A stretch of DNA of 64,000 nt from Stramenopiles sp. TOSAG23-6. Lineage: Eukaryota; Sar. Location: assembly GCA_900128565.1 (NCBI GenBank), contig LT635911.1, positions 1-64,000 of the forward strand, in the 5' to 3' direction. Below, one piece after another: positions 1 through 8,622 of the stretch. Under the pieces are notes generated by a model, which was not told the DNA's origin, ran no database searches, and worked only from the letters and a program-made list of their open reading frames with translations. The position numbers and the translations under genes are program-made. Positions within the stretch are counted from its first letter, which is position 1. The number at the start of each line of letters is the position of its first letter.

Positions 1-1509
1 GAAAAGGTGGCAAAATTGGAGCAATATGTAACTGGGGCAATGATCGAGAGAGATGAAGTAAAAAACAATCTCAATAAAGTGAGTTTACTTTCTGCTGCAC
101 ACTCTCAAGAGCTTGAAGATATTCGTAAGCCAAATTCAAAACATAATTTGTCACCCAATGCGAATAATAGAAATAAGTTTGCAATAACAAAATCACTAGG
201 GCATCAGAATGAATATATGCTTACTTTACTTAGTAAATCGGAGGCCACTAAAGATGATTTGAAGACCAACATAAATATACTTCGCCGAGAAGCAAACATT
301 TATAAATCTGCACAAGCACGGCTTAGAGATGGAGTTAATGTAAGTAAGTCAAGAGTTGCCGAGAGTAATATGAGAACAAATGAGTACTATAGATCCATAA
401 AAGACGCGACAGATACATACCTTGAACAAAAATCACATTATATAGCTGAATGTAAAAATGTTCAAGACAAGCTATTAAAACTTCAACAACAAGCAAATAA
501 GCTTACATTTCAAAACTCAGATGACATGGAAAATCTTAAAAACTGGGACAGTATTTCTGAAAGTTTTCAATCTGAAGTCTCAAAGAAATTTCTCGATGAA
601 AATGTAGATAGATCAAAAAAAAAAGATTCAGAGCATAAATTCCACAAGCCACTGAGTAGCCGCAACAAGATGCAGCATATTGCCCAATCGGAGTCATATT
701 ACAATAAACAGTGGACTGAACTATCTGCATTAACAGATGTTCAAAATATTAGTGATTTTGTGAACATATGTATTAAATTTGAAAAAGAAAAGAAACGCAA
801 GTTAGATAGAGTAAGCATTTATCTTGAAAACACACAGAAGATTAGACAACAACAACAAAGAATAAAGAACGAAATCATAAATATAAAATCTCGAATAACA
901 GCAATTACAAATAATGGTAGTAAACAAGAAAGCTTAAGGGCATTTATGTCAGCCAAAGCATTCCAAGATAAAGCAGAGCAAGACGAAAAGAACATTTTGA
1001 AGAAAGAAAAGATTGTAGTTGATGCGATAATGAATGCAACTCAGTCACTATATCAATTATTGAGCAGTTCGCAAGTCTACCTTCACACAGATGTTGAGAG
1101 TATATCTGATTCTGTTGAAATTGTATCTACAAATACAAATGTAAAATCAAGAGTGAAATTATTATTGAAAAACTTTTGTGTAATTGAAAGTATATTGAAT
1201 CATATCCTAGAACCTTATATAATTTTCGAGGAGAACCAGGGTTGTATACCAAATAGAGCAAACTTTAATGTTGATGCCGAACGGAAAAAGCTTAACTCAA
1301 TATTTTCAGACGTATTTAAGAAAGAAGATTGCTGGGTATCTAAAGTGTCTAAAATAATTGCTTCGAAAAGGGTTGCAAGTTTTGATACTGCTTCAAAAAA
1401 CTCAAAAAGTAAACATTTAAGAACGAAAATAGAGGATACAACTTTACCAATTTTACACCATGAAGAGTTGTTACAATCAATGATAGGACGAAAACAGTAT
1501 CTTCTGTAA
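1..1509 (+). CDS. Coiled-coil protein, 3' part of gene (5' end outside window)
   Basis: The reading frame is open from the first base of the window and ends at a TAA at 1507-1509, so the start codon lies upstream of the window. About 500 residues are visible. They are rich in K, E, N, Q and S, with long helical, coiled-coil-like stretches and no recognisable catalytic motif. A Q-rich patch (around base 848) interrupts the helices. The gene converges on the dynein light chain gene with only 20 bp between the stop codons. I do not recognise the family. A structural or cytoskeletal role is a guess from composition and from its neighbour. Confidence 0.7.
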   Translation, partial: EKVAKLEQYVTGAMIERDEVKNNLNKVSLLSAAHSQELEDIRKPNSKHNLSPNANNRNKFAITKSLGHQNEYMLTLLSKSEATKDDLKTNINILRREANIYKSAQARLRDGVNVSKSRVAESNMRTNEYYRSIKDATDTYLEQKSHYIAECKNVQDKLLKLQQQANKLTFQNSDDMENLKNWDSISESFQSEVSKKFLDENVDRSKKKDSEHKFHKPLSSRNKMQHIAQSESYYNKQWTELSALTDVQNISDFVNICIKFEKEKKRKLDRVSIYLENTQKIRQQQQRIKNEIINIKSRITAITNNGSKQESLRAFMSAKAFQDKAEQDEKNILKKEKIVVDAIMNATQSLYQLLSSSQVYLHTDVESISDSVEIVSTNTNVKSRVKLLLKNFCVIESILNHILEPYIIFEENQGCIPNRANFNVDAERKKLNSIFSDVFKKEDCWVSKVSKIIASKRVASFDTASKNSKSKHLRTKIEDTTLPILHHEELLQSMIGRKQYLL

Positions 1510-1529
1510 GTCAGGATAAATTAGATTTA

Positions 1530-2030
1530 TTAAGATTTTAATGCTACACCATGAACAAAAGTATAACAAGCCAAGGAACCATTGGGCGAATGCCATTTCA
1601 CTACAAAACTACCATCAGCAGCACCACCTAGAACAGAAGTTGAAGAATGAAACGCCGTATTCGCATTTTCAATAATATTACTACTTACGAACAATTTAAA
1701 TGGTTTCTGAAGAGCTTGCAACGCTTTTAGACAAGTAATACTAACCTTCTCAGTCAGCTCTTGGACTGTTGATCTATGGAACTCCATATCGCGAAGTTCG
1801 GCTTTTAAAGTATCAGATACAACTGATTTAAAGAGCTCTTTGCACTGCGCAAAACCACTCACTTGTTGATTCATTGGAAATAACGATAGAAACTTGAGCA
1901 GCTCCTTGAACAAATTACTAAACAAATACACAGAATTTGATATATAGTGGACGTATTGAAACACAGACCAGTTTTGAAACTTTTTTGAAGCGACCTGCGA
2001 GTCAAAAGAGTCAACGTCATCATGATTCAT
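1530..2030 (-). CDS. Tctex1-type dynein light chain (DYNLT family)
   Basis: The product is 166 residues. The C-terminal 110 residues match the Tctex1 fold: a helix with VQELTEKVSITCLKAL, a strand KPFKLFVSSNI, then ANTAFHSSTSVLGGAADGSFVVKWHS and a closing strand ending HGVAL. This corresponds to the family pattern 'GKPFKYIVTC...G.H.A...W....DGSC.VRWEN...VSVFGLAI'. Family members dimerise and bind dynein intermediate chain and cargo in cytoplasmic or ciliary dynein. The first 55 residues are a poorly conserved extension. The first true ATG of the frame is at 2030; an internal Met at about residue 53 is an alternative start. The presence of dynein suits a flagellated cell. Confidence 0.8.
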   Translation of the reverse strand: MNHDDVDSFDSQVASKKFQNWSVFQYVHYISNSVYLFSNLFKELLKFLSLFPMNQQVSGFAQCKELFKSVVSDTLKAELRDMEFHRSTVQELTEKVSITCLKALQALQKPFKLFVSSNIIENANTAFHSSTSVLGGAADGSFVVKWHSPNGSLACYTFVHGVALKS

Positions 2031-2238
2031 CAACGAAAAGTCAAGTCAAAAAGCCGGCCAACAACGGCCAACCCAAAAACGGCCAATTTCAACGCGAACG
2101 ATCTCACTCGTCCACGGGTAGTAAAAGTCCTGTATTCTATTCGTGCCGCATTTTACAACTCTATAATATTATCATTGTTTCCCTAATATTCTCTGTGGGA
2201 GGATATTAGTACTACGTTAACCTGTGCATATAATCACT

Positions 2239-2766
2239 ATGAGCGATGTATATTATAGAAGAACTCACCGAAATAAAGGTCATCTTTTCCCCGATGTTTC
2301 AGGGACAAATATTCCACCTTCAGTTGCTCAATATATGTGTCTAGCACCTCCAATAGGATTGTGGAATATTGAATACACTGAAAGCGACACCCCGCTTGAG
2401 CGTGTTTTATTTGACAGAGGAGAATATATAATCAATAGTAGTGAAAGTGAGGACGAACTTATTCCTCAAATAGTAATGTCAGATGAGTGGAAGAAACGCT
2501 TTCAGCGCACAGAGGCTACAAGAAGACGAAGAGCAAACGAGCGTAGAAAGGGACAACGCAAAGGAAATCCAAGGAAGCCAGCGTGGAAGCGTGATGACTC
2601 AAAAACGTATGATCCGCGTGATTTGTTACTTGATGCTATCAAAAGATATGGTAGTGAACCTATCGCTCGTAAGATTCTTTCAATGGAAGCGTCACTTCAA
2701 TCAAATTTTGATCGTATGCGTAATGAAACAGGAGCGATGCCCTGGCCCTCAATGCCTCTAACATGA
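2239..2766 (+). CDS. Small basic conserved-looking protein, function unknown
   Basis: The product is 175 residues, starting at the first ATG (2239). It has an N-terminal part with several aromatic residues, an acidic patch (SSESEDELI), a strongly basic linker rich in R and K (residues about 85-125), and a C-terminal helical part ending PWPSMPLT. It is transcribed divergently from the dynein light chain gene, across a 208 bp gap. It converges on WDR12, and a 33 bp tandem repeat lies between the two stop codons. I do not recognise the family. The basic linker would suit RNA or DNA binding, but that is inference only. Confidence 0.6.
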   Translation: MSDVYYRRTHRNKGHLFPDVSGTNIPPSVAQYMCLAPPIGLWNIEYTESDTPLERVLFDRGEYIINSSESEDELIPQIVMSDEWKKRFQRTEATRRRRANERRKGQRKGNPRKPAWKRDDSKTYDPRDLLLDAIKRYGSEPIARKILSMEASLQSNFDRMRNETGAMPWPSMPLT

Positions 2767-2832
2767 AATTTGATATTGCTTTTATTATAATACCCAAACA
2801 ATTTGATATTTCCTTTATTATAATACCCAAAT
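2767..2832. repeat. 33 bp tandem repeat, two copies
   Basis: Two head-to-tail copies (2767-2799 and 2800-2832) differ at only about three positions. The first copy begins right after the stop codon of the upstream gene. The repeat fills most of the gap between two convergent genes, so it sits in the 3' untranslated region of one or both. Confidence 0.9.
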
Positions 2833-2848
2833 TAAATATATATAATAG

Positions 2849-4222
2849 TTAAACTGTAATATTTCCAAGTACAAACCTTTTAAGTTTTGCGTCATCACCG
2901 CCAGTTGCCAAAGTATTCGACTGTCGCCAGTCAACACACAGAATTTTACCATCATGAACATCACGAATAATATGAGAAGCACTAGCACGCGATATTTTCC
3001 CTTCTTCCTCTGATTTATTTTTGGGTGTCTTTTTGCCAATGGCACGCATGTCCCATAGGCACATGCTTTTGTCATAAGAAACAGAAGCTAGAAATCTATC
3101 TACCTCCTGGCTTTCTGATTTATCGGCCGGTTGAAAGGATAGCGAAGAGACCCACCCATTATGCCCACCTCGTCTTAATGTGGCACGTGAAATAATATTT
3201 TCTGTCTCTGCCACGTCACGAGTATCCCACAGGCGGATAGCATGATCAGGATGGGCTGAAGCTATAAGCCCGTTTTGACTTACTGCTAATGCAGTGACTA
3301 CTTTACTACAATGAATTACACGAGTGCAACATAATTGATCTATATTCCATATTCTCAGGGAGTGATCCCATGAACCACTCACTAAAGCACTTTTACAATC
3401 TTTGTTTGAAATTCCTTTGTTACCTTCAACCCATGCAATAGCTCCCACACACTGAGTATGGCCAGAGAGCAATGCAAAAGGGGCTAATTCAGAAGTAGTT
3501 GAAGCCTTACGAGCATCTCCTGTCTTTTGTCGTTTCGTTGATGGTCCATCTGAATCTTCAACATCACTTTGAGTTGGCGTATTCCACAGACAAATTGTCC
3601 CGTCATAACATCCACTAGCAAACTTGTTTGATTCTTTTGACATTGCAATAGATTCTACACTATCAGTATGTCCACAGCATACAGCTACTACTGAGAGAGA
3701 ATCTGAAGCAAACTGCCAAAGCACTACTGTTCTGTCCTTCGACGCACTTACAATATAGATTTCTCCATCCGAACCACGATGTGTTGCAATAGCCTTGATC
3801 GGTTGTGTATGATTGGTAGCAGTTGCTAGTGTTTGACCTTTGGTATCAAAAACACGAATAGTACCGTCATAACAGCCAGTTACTAAATGTGTACCAAGCT
3901 GACCGTCGACACAACTTACCCAATCTGGATGTTCTTCAGCTCCATTTTGTTTTGGAGCTTCCGAACGAATAAAGTATTCAAGTGTAAGAATTGACTCAGT
4001 AGATTTACCCACACTCATAAGATGTTCAGCAATTGTACTCTGCAATAGTAGCTCGTCCTCTATGCATAGAATTTGGAATTCCAGCTTTGACATACCGAGT
4101 AAATGGTTTAGGATTTCCGATAAACCTTCCCTAGTTAAAGTAGTAGGTACATCAATCGGGGTGGACGGGACACGCATGTCCTGCATTTTTGTAACAAACT
4201 TCACACGGACAGTCTCCATCAT
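2849..4222 (-). CDS. WDR12: WDR12/Ytm1, ribosome biogenesis WD40 protein
   Basis: The product is 457 residues, close to the family length of about 420-460. Residues 5-75 form an NLE domain (VRVKFVTKMQDMRVPSTPIDVP, then an LTREGLSEILNHLLG helix). WD repeats follow from about residue 100, introduced by HPDWVSCVDG, the counterpart of human HDDWISSIKG. Repeats carry GCYDGTIRVFDT, SASKDRTVVLWQF, SGSWDHSLRIWN, SAHPDHAIRLWDT and SVSYDKSMCLWDM. Between repeats three and four lies a polar insert with KRQKTGD, where the human protein has RKKQKTE. WDR12 works in the PeBoW (Pes1-Bop1-WDR12) complex in 60S subunit maturation in the nucleolus, and its NLE domain is the docking site for the AAA ATPase Rea1/midasin. 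Confidence 0.92.
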   Translation of the reverse strand: MMETVRVKFVTKMQDMRVPSTPIDVPTTLTREGLSEILNHLLGMSKLEFQILCIEDELLLQSTIAEHLMSVGKSTESILTLEYFIRSEAPKQNGAEEHPDWVSCVDGQLGTHLVTGCYDGTIRVFDTKGQTLATATNHTQPIKAIATHRGSDGEIYIVSASKDRTVVLWQFASDSLSVVAVCCGHTDSVESIAMSKESNKFASGCYDGTICLWNTPTQSDVEDSDGPSTKRQKTGDARKASTTSELAPFALLSGHTQCVGAIAWVEGNKGISNKDCKSALVSGSWDHSLRIWNIDQLCCTRVIHCSKVVTALAVSQNGLIASAHPDHAIRLWDTRDVAETENIISRATLRRGGHNGWVSSLSFQPADKSESQEVDRFLASVSYDKSMCLWDMRAIGKKTPKNKSEEEGKISRASASHIIRDVHDGKILCVDWRQSNTLATGGDDAKLKRFVLGNITV

Positions 4223-4451
4223 TTTATGTACTCTATGCTGATAATTTGCAAAACTAATCTCGTTTTGTTTGCAGAACTATTCTTCACACTTGGCACTACT
4301 GGCACTGACTCTTAGACATGATACCCGGTACCTCAATTGATTTTTTCGATTTTTTCTGACCATCGACCACTCGTATACTCGTCGACCTTTGACACTCTTG
4401 TCTTGAGATTCATTCTCTCGACTCTGTTATTTGATCCACAAACAATATACA

Positions 4452-5019
4452 ATGAAGCTAATCATCGGCATTTTTGCTCTTATGGTCGCGTCTTGTTCGG
4501 CTTCTAACGCTGAAGGTCAAGCGTTCCTTGAAGAAAATGGGAAAAAGGAGGATGTAGTAGTGCTACCATCGGGACTGCAGTATAAAATCTTAAAGTCAGG
4601 ACCGTCACCAGGAAAATCACCAACAGCAGATTCTCCTTGCTCTTGCCACTACAAGGGCACCTTGATTGACGGCACCAAGTTTGACTCCTCATACGACCGT
4701 GGACGCCCAACTACGTTTGCCCCAAACCAAGTCGTAAAAGGCTGGACGGAAGCTATGCAGGTAAGTTTCTTTGTCCTGTCGCTTTGAACTCTACCAATAT
4801 TATGAGTACCTTTATATATTCTAACACATCACTTATTCTTTCGTATATTTATTTTAACAGCTCATGAAAGAAGGCGATACTTGGGAACTCTACTTGCCTT
4901 CCGAGTTGGCTTATGGAGATCGCGGAGCCGGAGCCACCATAAAAGCTGGAGACGTTCTTGTGTTTACTCTTGAAATGATAGAAGTCAAGGGTGGTTCTAA
5001 GATGCTTACAGACAAGTGA
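4452..5019 (+). CDS. Secreted/ER FKBP-type peptidyl-prolyl isomerase (two exons)
   Basis: Exon 1 is 4452-4760 and exon 2 is 4861-5019, giving 155 residues. The start at 4452 gives a typical signal peptide (MKLIIGIFALMVASCSAS); an upstream in-frame start at 4431 would bury it. The FKBP domain spans about residues 38-150, with GLQYKIL, CHYKGTLIDGTKFDSSYDRGRP, FAPNQVVKGWTEAMQLMKEGD and YGDRGAGATIKAGDVLVFTLEMIEV. The aromatic and Asp residues of the active site are present. The C-terminal SKMLTDK is not an obvious ER-retention signal. The protein likely speeds prolyl isomerisation during folding in the secretory pathway. The intron is an ordinary GT-AG intron and is unlike the GT-AT family described elsewhere in this window. 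Confidence 0.92.
4761..4860 (+). other. Canonical GT-AG spliceosomal intron in the FKBP gene
   Basis: The 100 bp intron runs from GTAAGT to TTTTAACAG. Joining the flanks gives EAMQ|LMKEGD, an uninterrupted FKBP motif. It carries CTAACA in its middle, a branch-point-like element. It lacks the hairpin and conserved 3' block of the introner-like family. Confidence 0.93.
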
Positions 5020-5218
5020 ATGTGACTCATGTTTCATGTAGTTCAGTGTATATTCGAAGATTGTTTTAGAAAATTCTGATTTGTTACTACATGTAGAGTT
5101 GATTAAGTCTCCTCTCAACTATATAATTGTTGAAAAATTTAACGAAACATATATTGTTGAGAAAGTTAAGGTAGATGTTACTCAAGTAAATTCTTTTACA
5201 CCTTCAATTATTTTTTAT

Positions 5219-6145
5219 TTATGAATCAATATCGCATATAAGATTTGAAATTGGATCTTCACTCGCAAAATCTGCTTCGTTTCGTAAGTCTAAATCTTCA
5301 ATATTTAAATTGTCCTCGTCGAAAGATTTTAGGTCTGCTTCCAAAATAGTTTGACTGATAGTGTTAGAATCATCTTCAGATTCTTCCGACAAAAAAACCC
5401 ACGGCGAAGAGTTCCGTATTGATTCTGTAGATTCTGTATCTGCTATTGCATTATTCATTTCGACGTTGCTTAGACTGTAACACAAATCATTCATATTTTT
5501 CTGTCCAGTGCTTGAATCAGTAGAGTTTGTCTCAACGGCAGTTTTGAGTTTGTCATAGCTTTCCTCACAGATAATAGAAACATGATGAAAATAATTTTTC
5601 CAAAAGTTTTGTTCTTCAACGTACGAATTCATCCCAGTTTTGTTTGCCTTCAATGTAACAACTCGTTGGCTACGTACAAGACGAAACCTTACTTGACCAA
5701 GGCGAGAGTCAAACTTCAATAACATTTTTGCTTGTTCGATATGCAAAGAATCCATTGAAAAATTTACTGTGCTGTCAGTAGGCTGAAGGAAAATTTTGTC
5801 GCTTGTTGAAAGTTTTAGAATTTTCTCCTTGCAAACTTTACTTTCTCTGGCAATATTGGATGGCGCAAGGGCTTTACTAGAAGAGGGGGAAATATTTTCC
5901 CAGGATAGTCCTTTGAGAAATATATTTTTAGGTGAACATTCTACCTCTAAATTCTGTGCATTTAATGTCACCTCTGTCTCTAAATTCTGTGCATTTAATG
6001 TCACCTCCGTATCGTTTTCTCTATCAGATGTTTGTGATCCGATATTTTCTTTTCCACAATGCTTCGACTGTTCTAGCAAAAAATCGTTGTGGGCTTCATG
6101 TATTTTTTCTAAAACTGCTGAAGACTGACGTAGTAACCAATCCAT
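5219..6145 (-). CDS. BSD-domain protein
   Basis: The product is 308 residues. The recognisable part is around residues 140-205. LLKFDSRLGQVRFRLVRSQ is followed by YVEEQNFWKNYFHHVSII, which carries the F-W-x-x-Y-F signature of BSD domains (as in SYAP1 and BSDC1: 'EEEFWRRYFYRV'). The N-terminus (MDWLLRQSSAVLEKI) is helical. The C-terminal third is acidic and ends in a D/E-rich tail. Residues 47-70 contain TEVTLNAQNLE twice in tandem, from an exact 33 bp DNA duplication. BSD proteins include transcription-factor and membrane-trafficking members, so no precise role can be given. The gene shares a divergent 406 bp promoter with the Caprin-like gene. Confidence 0.65.
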   Translation of the reverse strand: MDWLLRQSSAVLEKIHEAHNDFLLEQSKHCGKENIGSQTSDRENDTEVTLNAQNLETEVTLNAQNLEVECSPKNIFLKGLSWENISPSSSKALAPSNIARESKVCKEKILKLSTSDKIFLQPTDSTVNFSMDSLHIEQAKMLLKFDSRLGQVRFRLVRSQRVVTLKANKTGMNSYVEEQNFWKNYFHHVSIICEESYDKLKTAVETNSTDSSTGQKNMNDLCYSLSNVEMNNAIADTESTESIRNSSPWVFLSEESEDDSNTISQTILEADLKSFDEDNLNIEDLDLRNEADFASEDPISNLICDIDS

Positions 6146-6551
6146 TTAGTCCAATTTCTAAGAAATAAAACTTGAACTTTTGAAAACTGTATCGTACCAG
6201 TCAGTAGGAGTAGACTACTTTTATTTTACACATAAGTGCAATAATGAGAGATTTGAATCACTTAATTTGTTTGTTGAATAGATTTCAAAATATAATGTTC
6301 ACGTTATCGGAATTTCAATTGAAATGAATTTCAATTGAAATGAAATAGTCAAAAAATGAGCTCGAGAGATGGTTGAAAATATCGGCACCCAAATTAGCTA
6401 GGGTTAGGGGTTAGCTCTTAGATTCAGTCTTGAATCTCATATTTGACCCAGCAGCCAGTAAACTTTACTTATCAGATTCTGTCAAGACATTGACCAACGA
6501 AAGTCACCAACCACCACGAATTTATTCTTAATACAAACGTAAAATATAAGT
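6146..6551. promoter_or_regulatory. Divergent promoter region with tandem palindromes
   Basis: This 406 bp gap separates two divergently transcribed genes (BSD-domain protein and Caprin-like protein). It contains two adjacent copies of GAATTTCAATTGAAAT at 6310-6341; the inner 14 bases of each copy form a perfect palindrome. A telomere-repeat-like stretch, TAGGGTTAGGGGTTAG, lies at 6399-6414 inside a short AGCTA...TAGCT inverted repeat. No gene is visible. Confidence 0.6.
6310..6341. repeat. Two tandem 16 bp units, each holding a 14 bp palindrome
   Basis: The unit GAATTTCAATTGAAAT occurs twice with no spacer. ATTTCAATTGAAAT equals its own reverse complement. The position between divergent genes makes a dimeric-factor binding site plausible, but this is inference. 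Confidence 0.85.
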
Positions 6552-7506
6552 ATGGCGAGCGATTCTACAACACCACAAGCATCTCATAAAAATCGTAGCA
6601 AGCTTGGTAAGAAGGCTAATTCTAAGAATGCAAAGAAAGCCAAGCAAAGTCGAAAGGTAAAAGTTAAGTCTAAGAAGACAACCCCAAGCACATCTGTCCC
6701 AACTGTGTCTCGAGTGAGCAAGGCTAAGCTTCTTGCAGCAAAGATATCAAGACAGGAACTTGCAGTTTTGAATAATCCATGTTTTGTATTGGTATCTAAG
6801 CGAGTACGTGCTGCGAAAAAGAAGCTTCAGCGAATAGTTGACTTGGAAAAGTCAAAGGCACAGGGCAAGGAGCTCGATGCTGCACAATTGCAGTCTCTAA
6901 AAGGAAAAAGTCTTGTTGAAACGAAATTGATTGAAGCGGAGAAATTAAAAGAGAACATGATGCAGGCCGCCAAACAACAGGTATTAGCATCAGAGGCTCA
7001 AATGGAAGATGCGATTTCTAAGTTAATCAAATTGTTTGTACTCGCACAACGTAGACCTGATGACTCGTTGTTACAGACTGCTTTGGAGTCTATATTTCCG
7101 TCTCGGATAGTTTCAATTGAGAACGATGTCATGAAAGCAACTAGTCGTGCATTGATGTTCATTGAAAATTCAGAAGCGACTATTAATCGTCATAAAAAGA
7201 TGGAAGAACATGTGACTTATAAAAGTATTTCTGAACATGTTTCCTCTGTTGCAAAAGAAGTACAAGAAGAGGAAGTGACAGCGGCAGAAGAACTTGTAAA
7301 GAAGGAAAAGGAGTCGAAGGAAAAGGAGACAATTGCGGTGAATAAATATGTTTCCGCTGATGATGTCGAAGCTATCGAAAAGGATTCTCTTCCCATTAGC
7401 AAAGACTATATTCATGTAAATTCCACTGAAGTTAAGGCTCAAATGAATTTAAACTCTAAAACGAAATCTCAACGTCGTCAGGGAAAGCGACAGAATGAGC
7501 AAAAGC

Positions 7507-7550
<44 letters not shown>

Positions 7551-8105
7551 CTTAATTGGCAACAAATGCAACAACAGGAATTTGTAGAAGAAGTAAATGT
7601 TTCTCTTGTAACTGGAGAATTAGAAAATAATTATAATCATGAAACTTGTACTAACATTAATGATACGCAAGAAATTAATGCATCTACTGGTTGGAATGAC
7701 GTTGTGACATTAGGTGGATGGGATGCTGCTCTACAATCAGAATGTGACGTGAATCAGAATATATCTATTCCACCAAAGCCACATTCTAAAACCAAACTCA
7801 ATGGAAAACAAAATGGAAAACAAAATGGAAAACAAAATTTTAAACAAAATTTTAAACAAAATGGAAAACAAAATGGAAAACAAAAACAAACAGGAAAACA
7901 TTCTGCAAAACAACAGCCGCGGAATGCTTCTCAAAACGTATCCAAACAACGTGGTGCATCTCGACGCGGAAATAGATCTTATGGGCGTGGAAAAGGTAAA
8001 GGTGATAATCGGCAAGGTGGAGAAAATGGTCAGTTGAATCACAAATTTCAAAAGAAAAACACCAATAAGCGAACTTCATCACCTAAGAAGTCAACTAATG
8101 TATAG
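6552..8105 (+). CDS. Caprin-like, poly-Q and RG-rich putative RNA-binding protein
   Basis: The product is 517 residues. The N-terminus is very basic (residues 12-48). Residues about 80-150 hold a block with NPCFVLVSKRVRAAKKKLQ, then LEKSKAQGKELDAAQLQSLKGK and EAEKLKENM. This spacing resembles the coiled N-terminal motif of Caprin proteins ('K.LR.IE..E....GK.LN.DQ...L'). A predicted disordered half follows: 15 consecutive Gln from (CAA)15, then GKQN/FKQN repeats, and an R/G-rich end (RGASRRGNRSYGRGKGKG) typical of mRNP proteins. Role in mRNA granules or translation control is inferred from this layout. Confidence in the Caprin link is moderate at best. The gene has no introns. Confidence 0.5.
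7506..7550 (+). repeat. (CAA)15 microsatellite encoding poly-Gln
   Basis: An uninterrupted run of 15 CAA codons lies inside the Caprin-like gene. A second low-complexity block with period 12-15 bp (KQN repeats) lies at 7800-7890. Confidence 0.97.
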
Positions 8106-8622
8106 ATTATATGACCTTTACTTCATTGATCGCAGAAACTGATGCTATGCGAGGAAGTGTTAATGAATATGCGTTTATTTGATAAATTAGTACTGCTATT
8201 ATGTTTTACTATCTTGGAATTTATTTATATGTTAAAATTAAAAAATCCCAAATTATTATACTGTATTCATTATGAATGTCTTTTCGATTATACACTTTCA
8301 AAACATATTTTTTAAAATTTATCGGCTCATAAAACCCCGTAGTAGAACATTGTATGTTATTAATGTTAATGCTAAAGAATACAAGAGGAGGAACTGAAAG
8401 TCAGCTACAGTATAGGACTATTGTAGCAAATTCGGAATTTTTTAATAGTAGCAAAATTTGACGTCATCAAATTCAAAATGAGGTTTTCTTTCTGCATTGT
8501 CGTGACTCCAAGACTCATGGTCAGTCACTCACACATAAATTATTATTTTCATTCATCACCATGGGCAAGATTAAGCTTGCAAGTTAGCACACTTAAGCCA
8601 ATTGTATTTTGTTACGAGGAAT
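8106..8622. promoter_or_regulatory. Intergenic region upstream of DDX11, CRE-like palindrome
   Basis: This 517 bp AT-rich gap follows the Caprin-like stop codon and precedes the DDX11 ATG. The one clear motif is TGACGTCA at 8459-8466, a bZIP/CRE-type palindrome flanked by TTTGA and TCAAA in inverted orientation. It is about 157 bp before the ATG. No gene, RNA gene or repeat was seen in the rest. Confidence 0.45.

Noticed and set aside
4761-4860. FKBP intron as an introner-like element
   Set aside because: It has no similarity to E1-E4 beyond generic intron signals.
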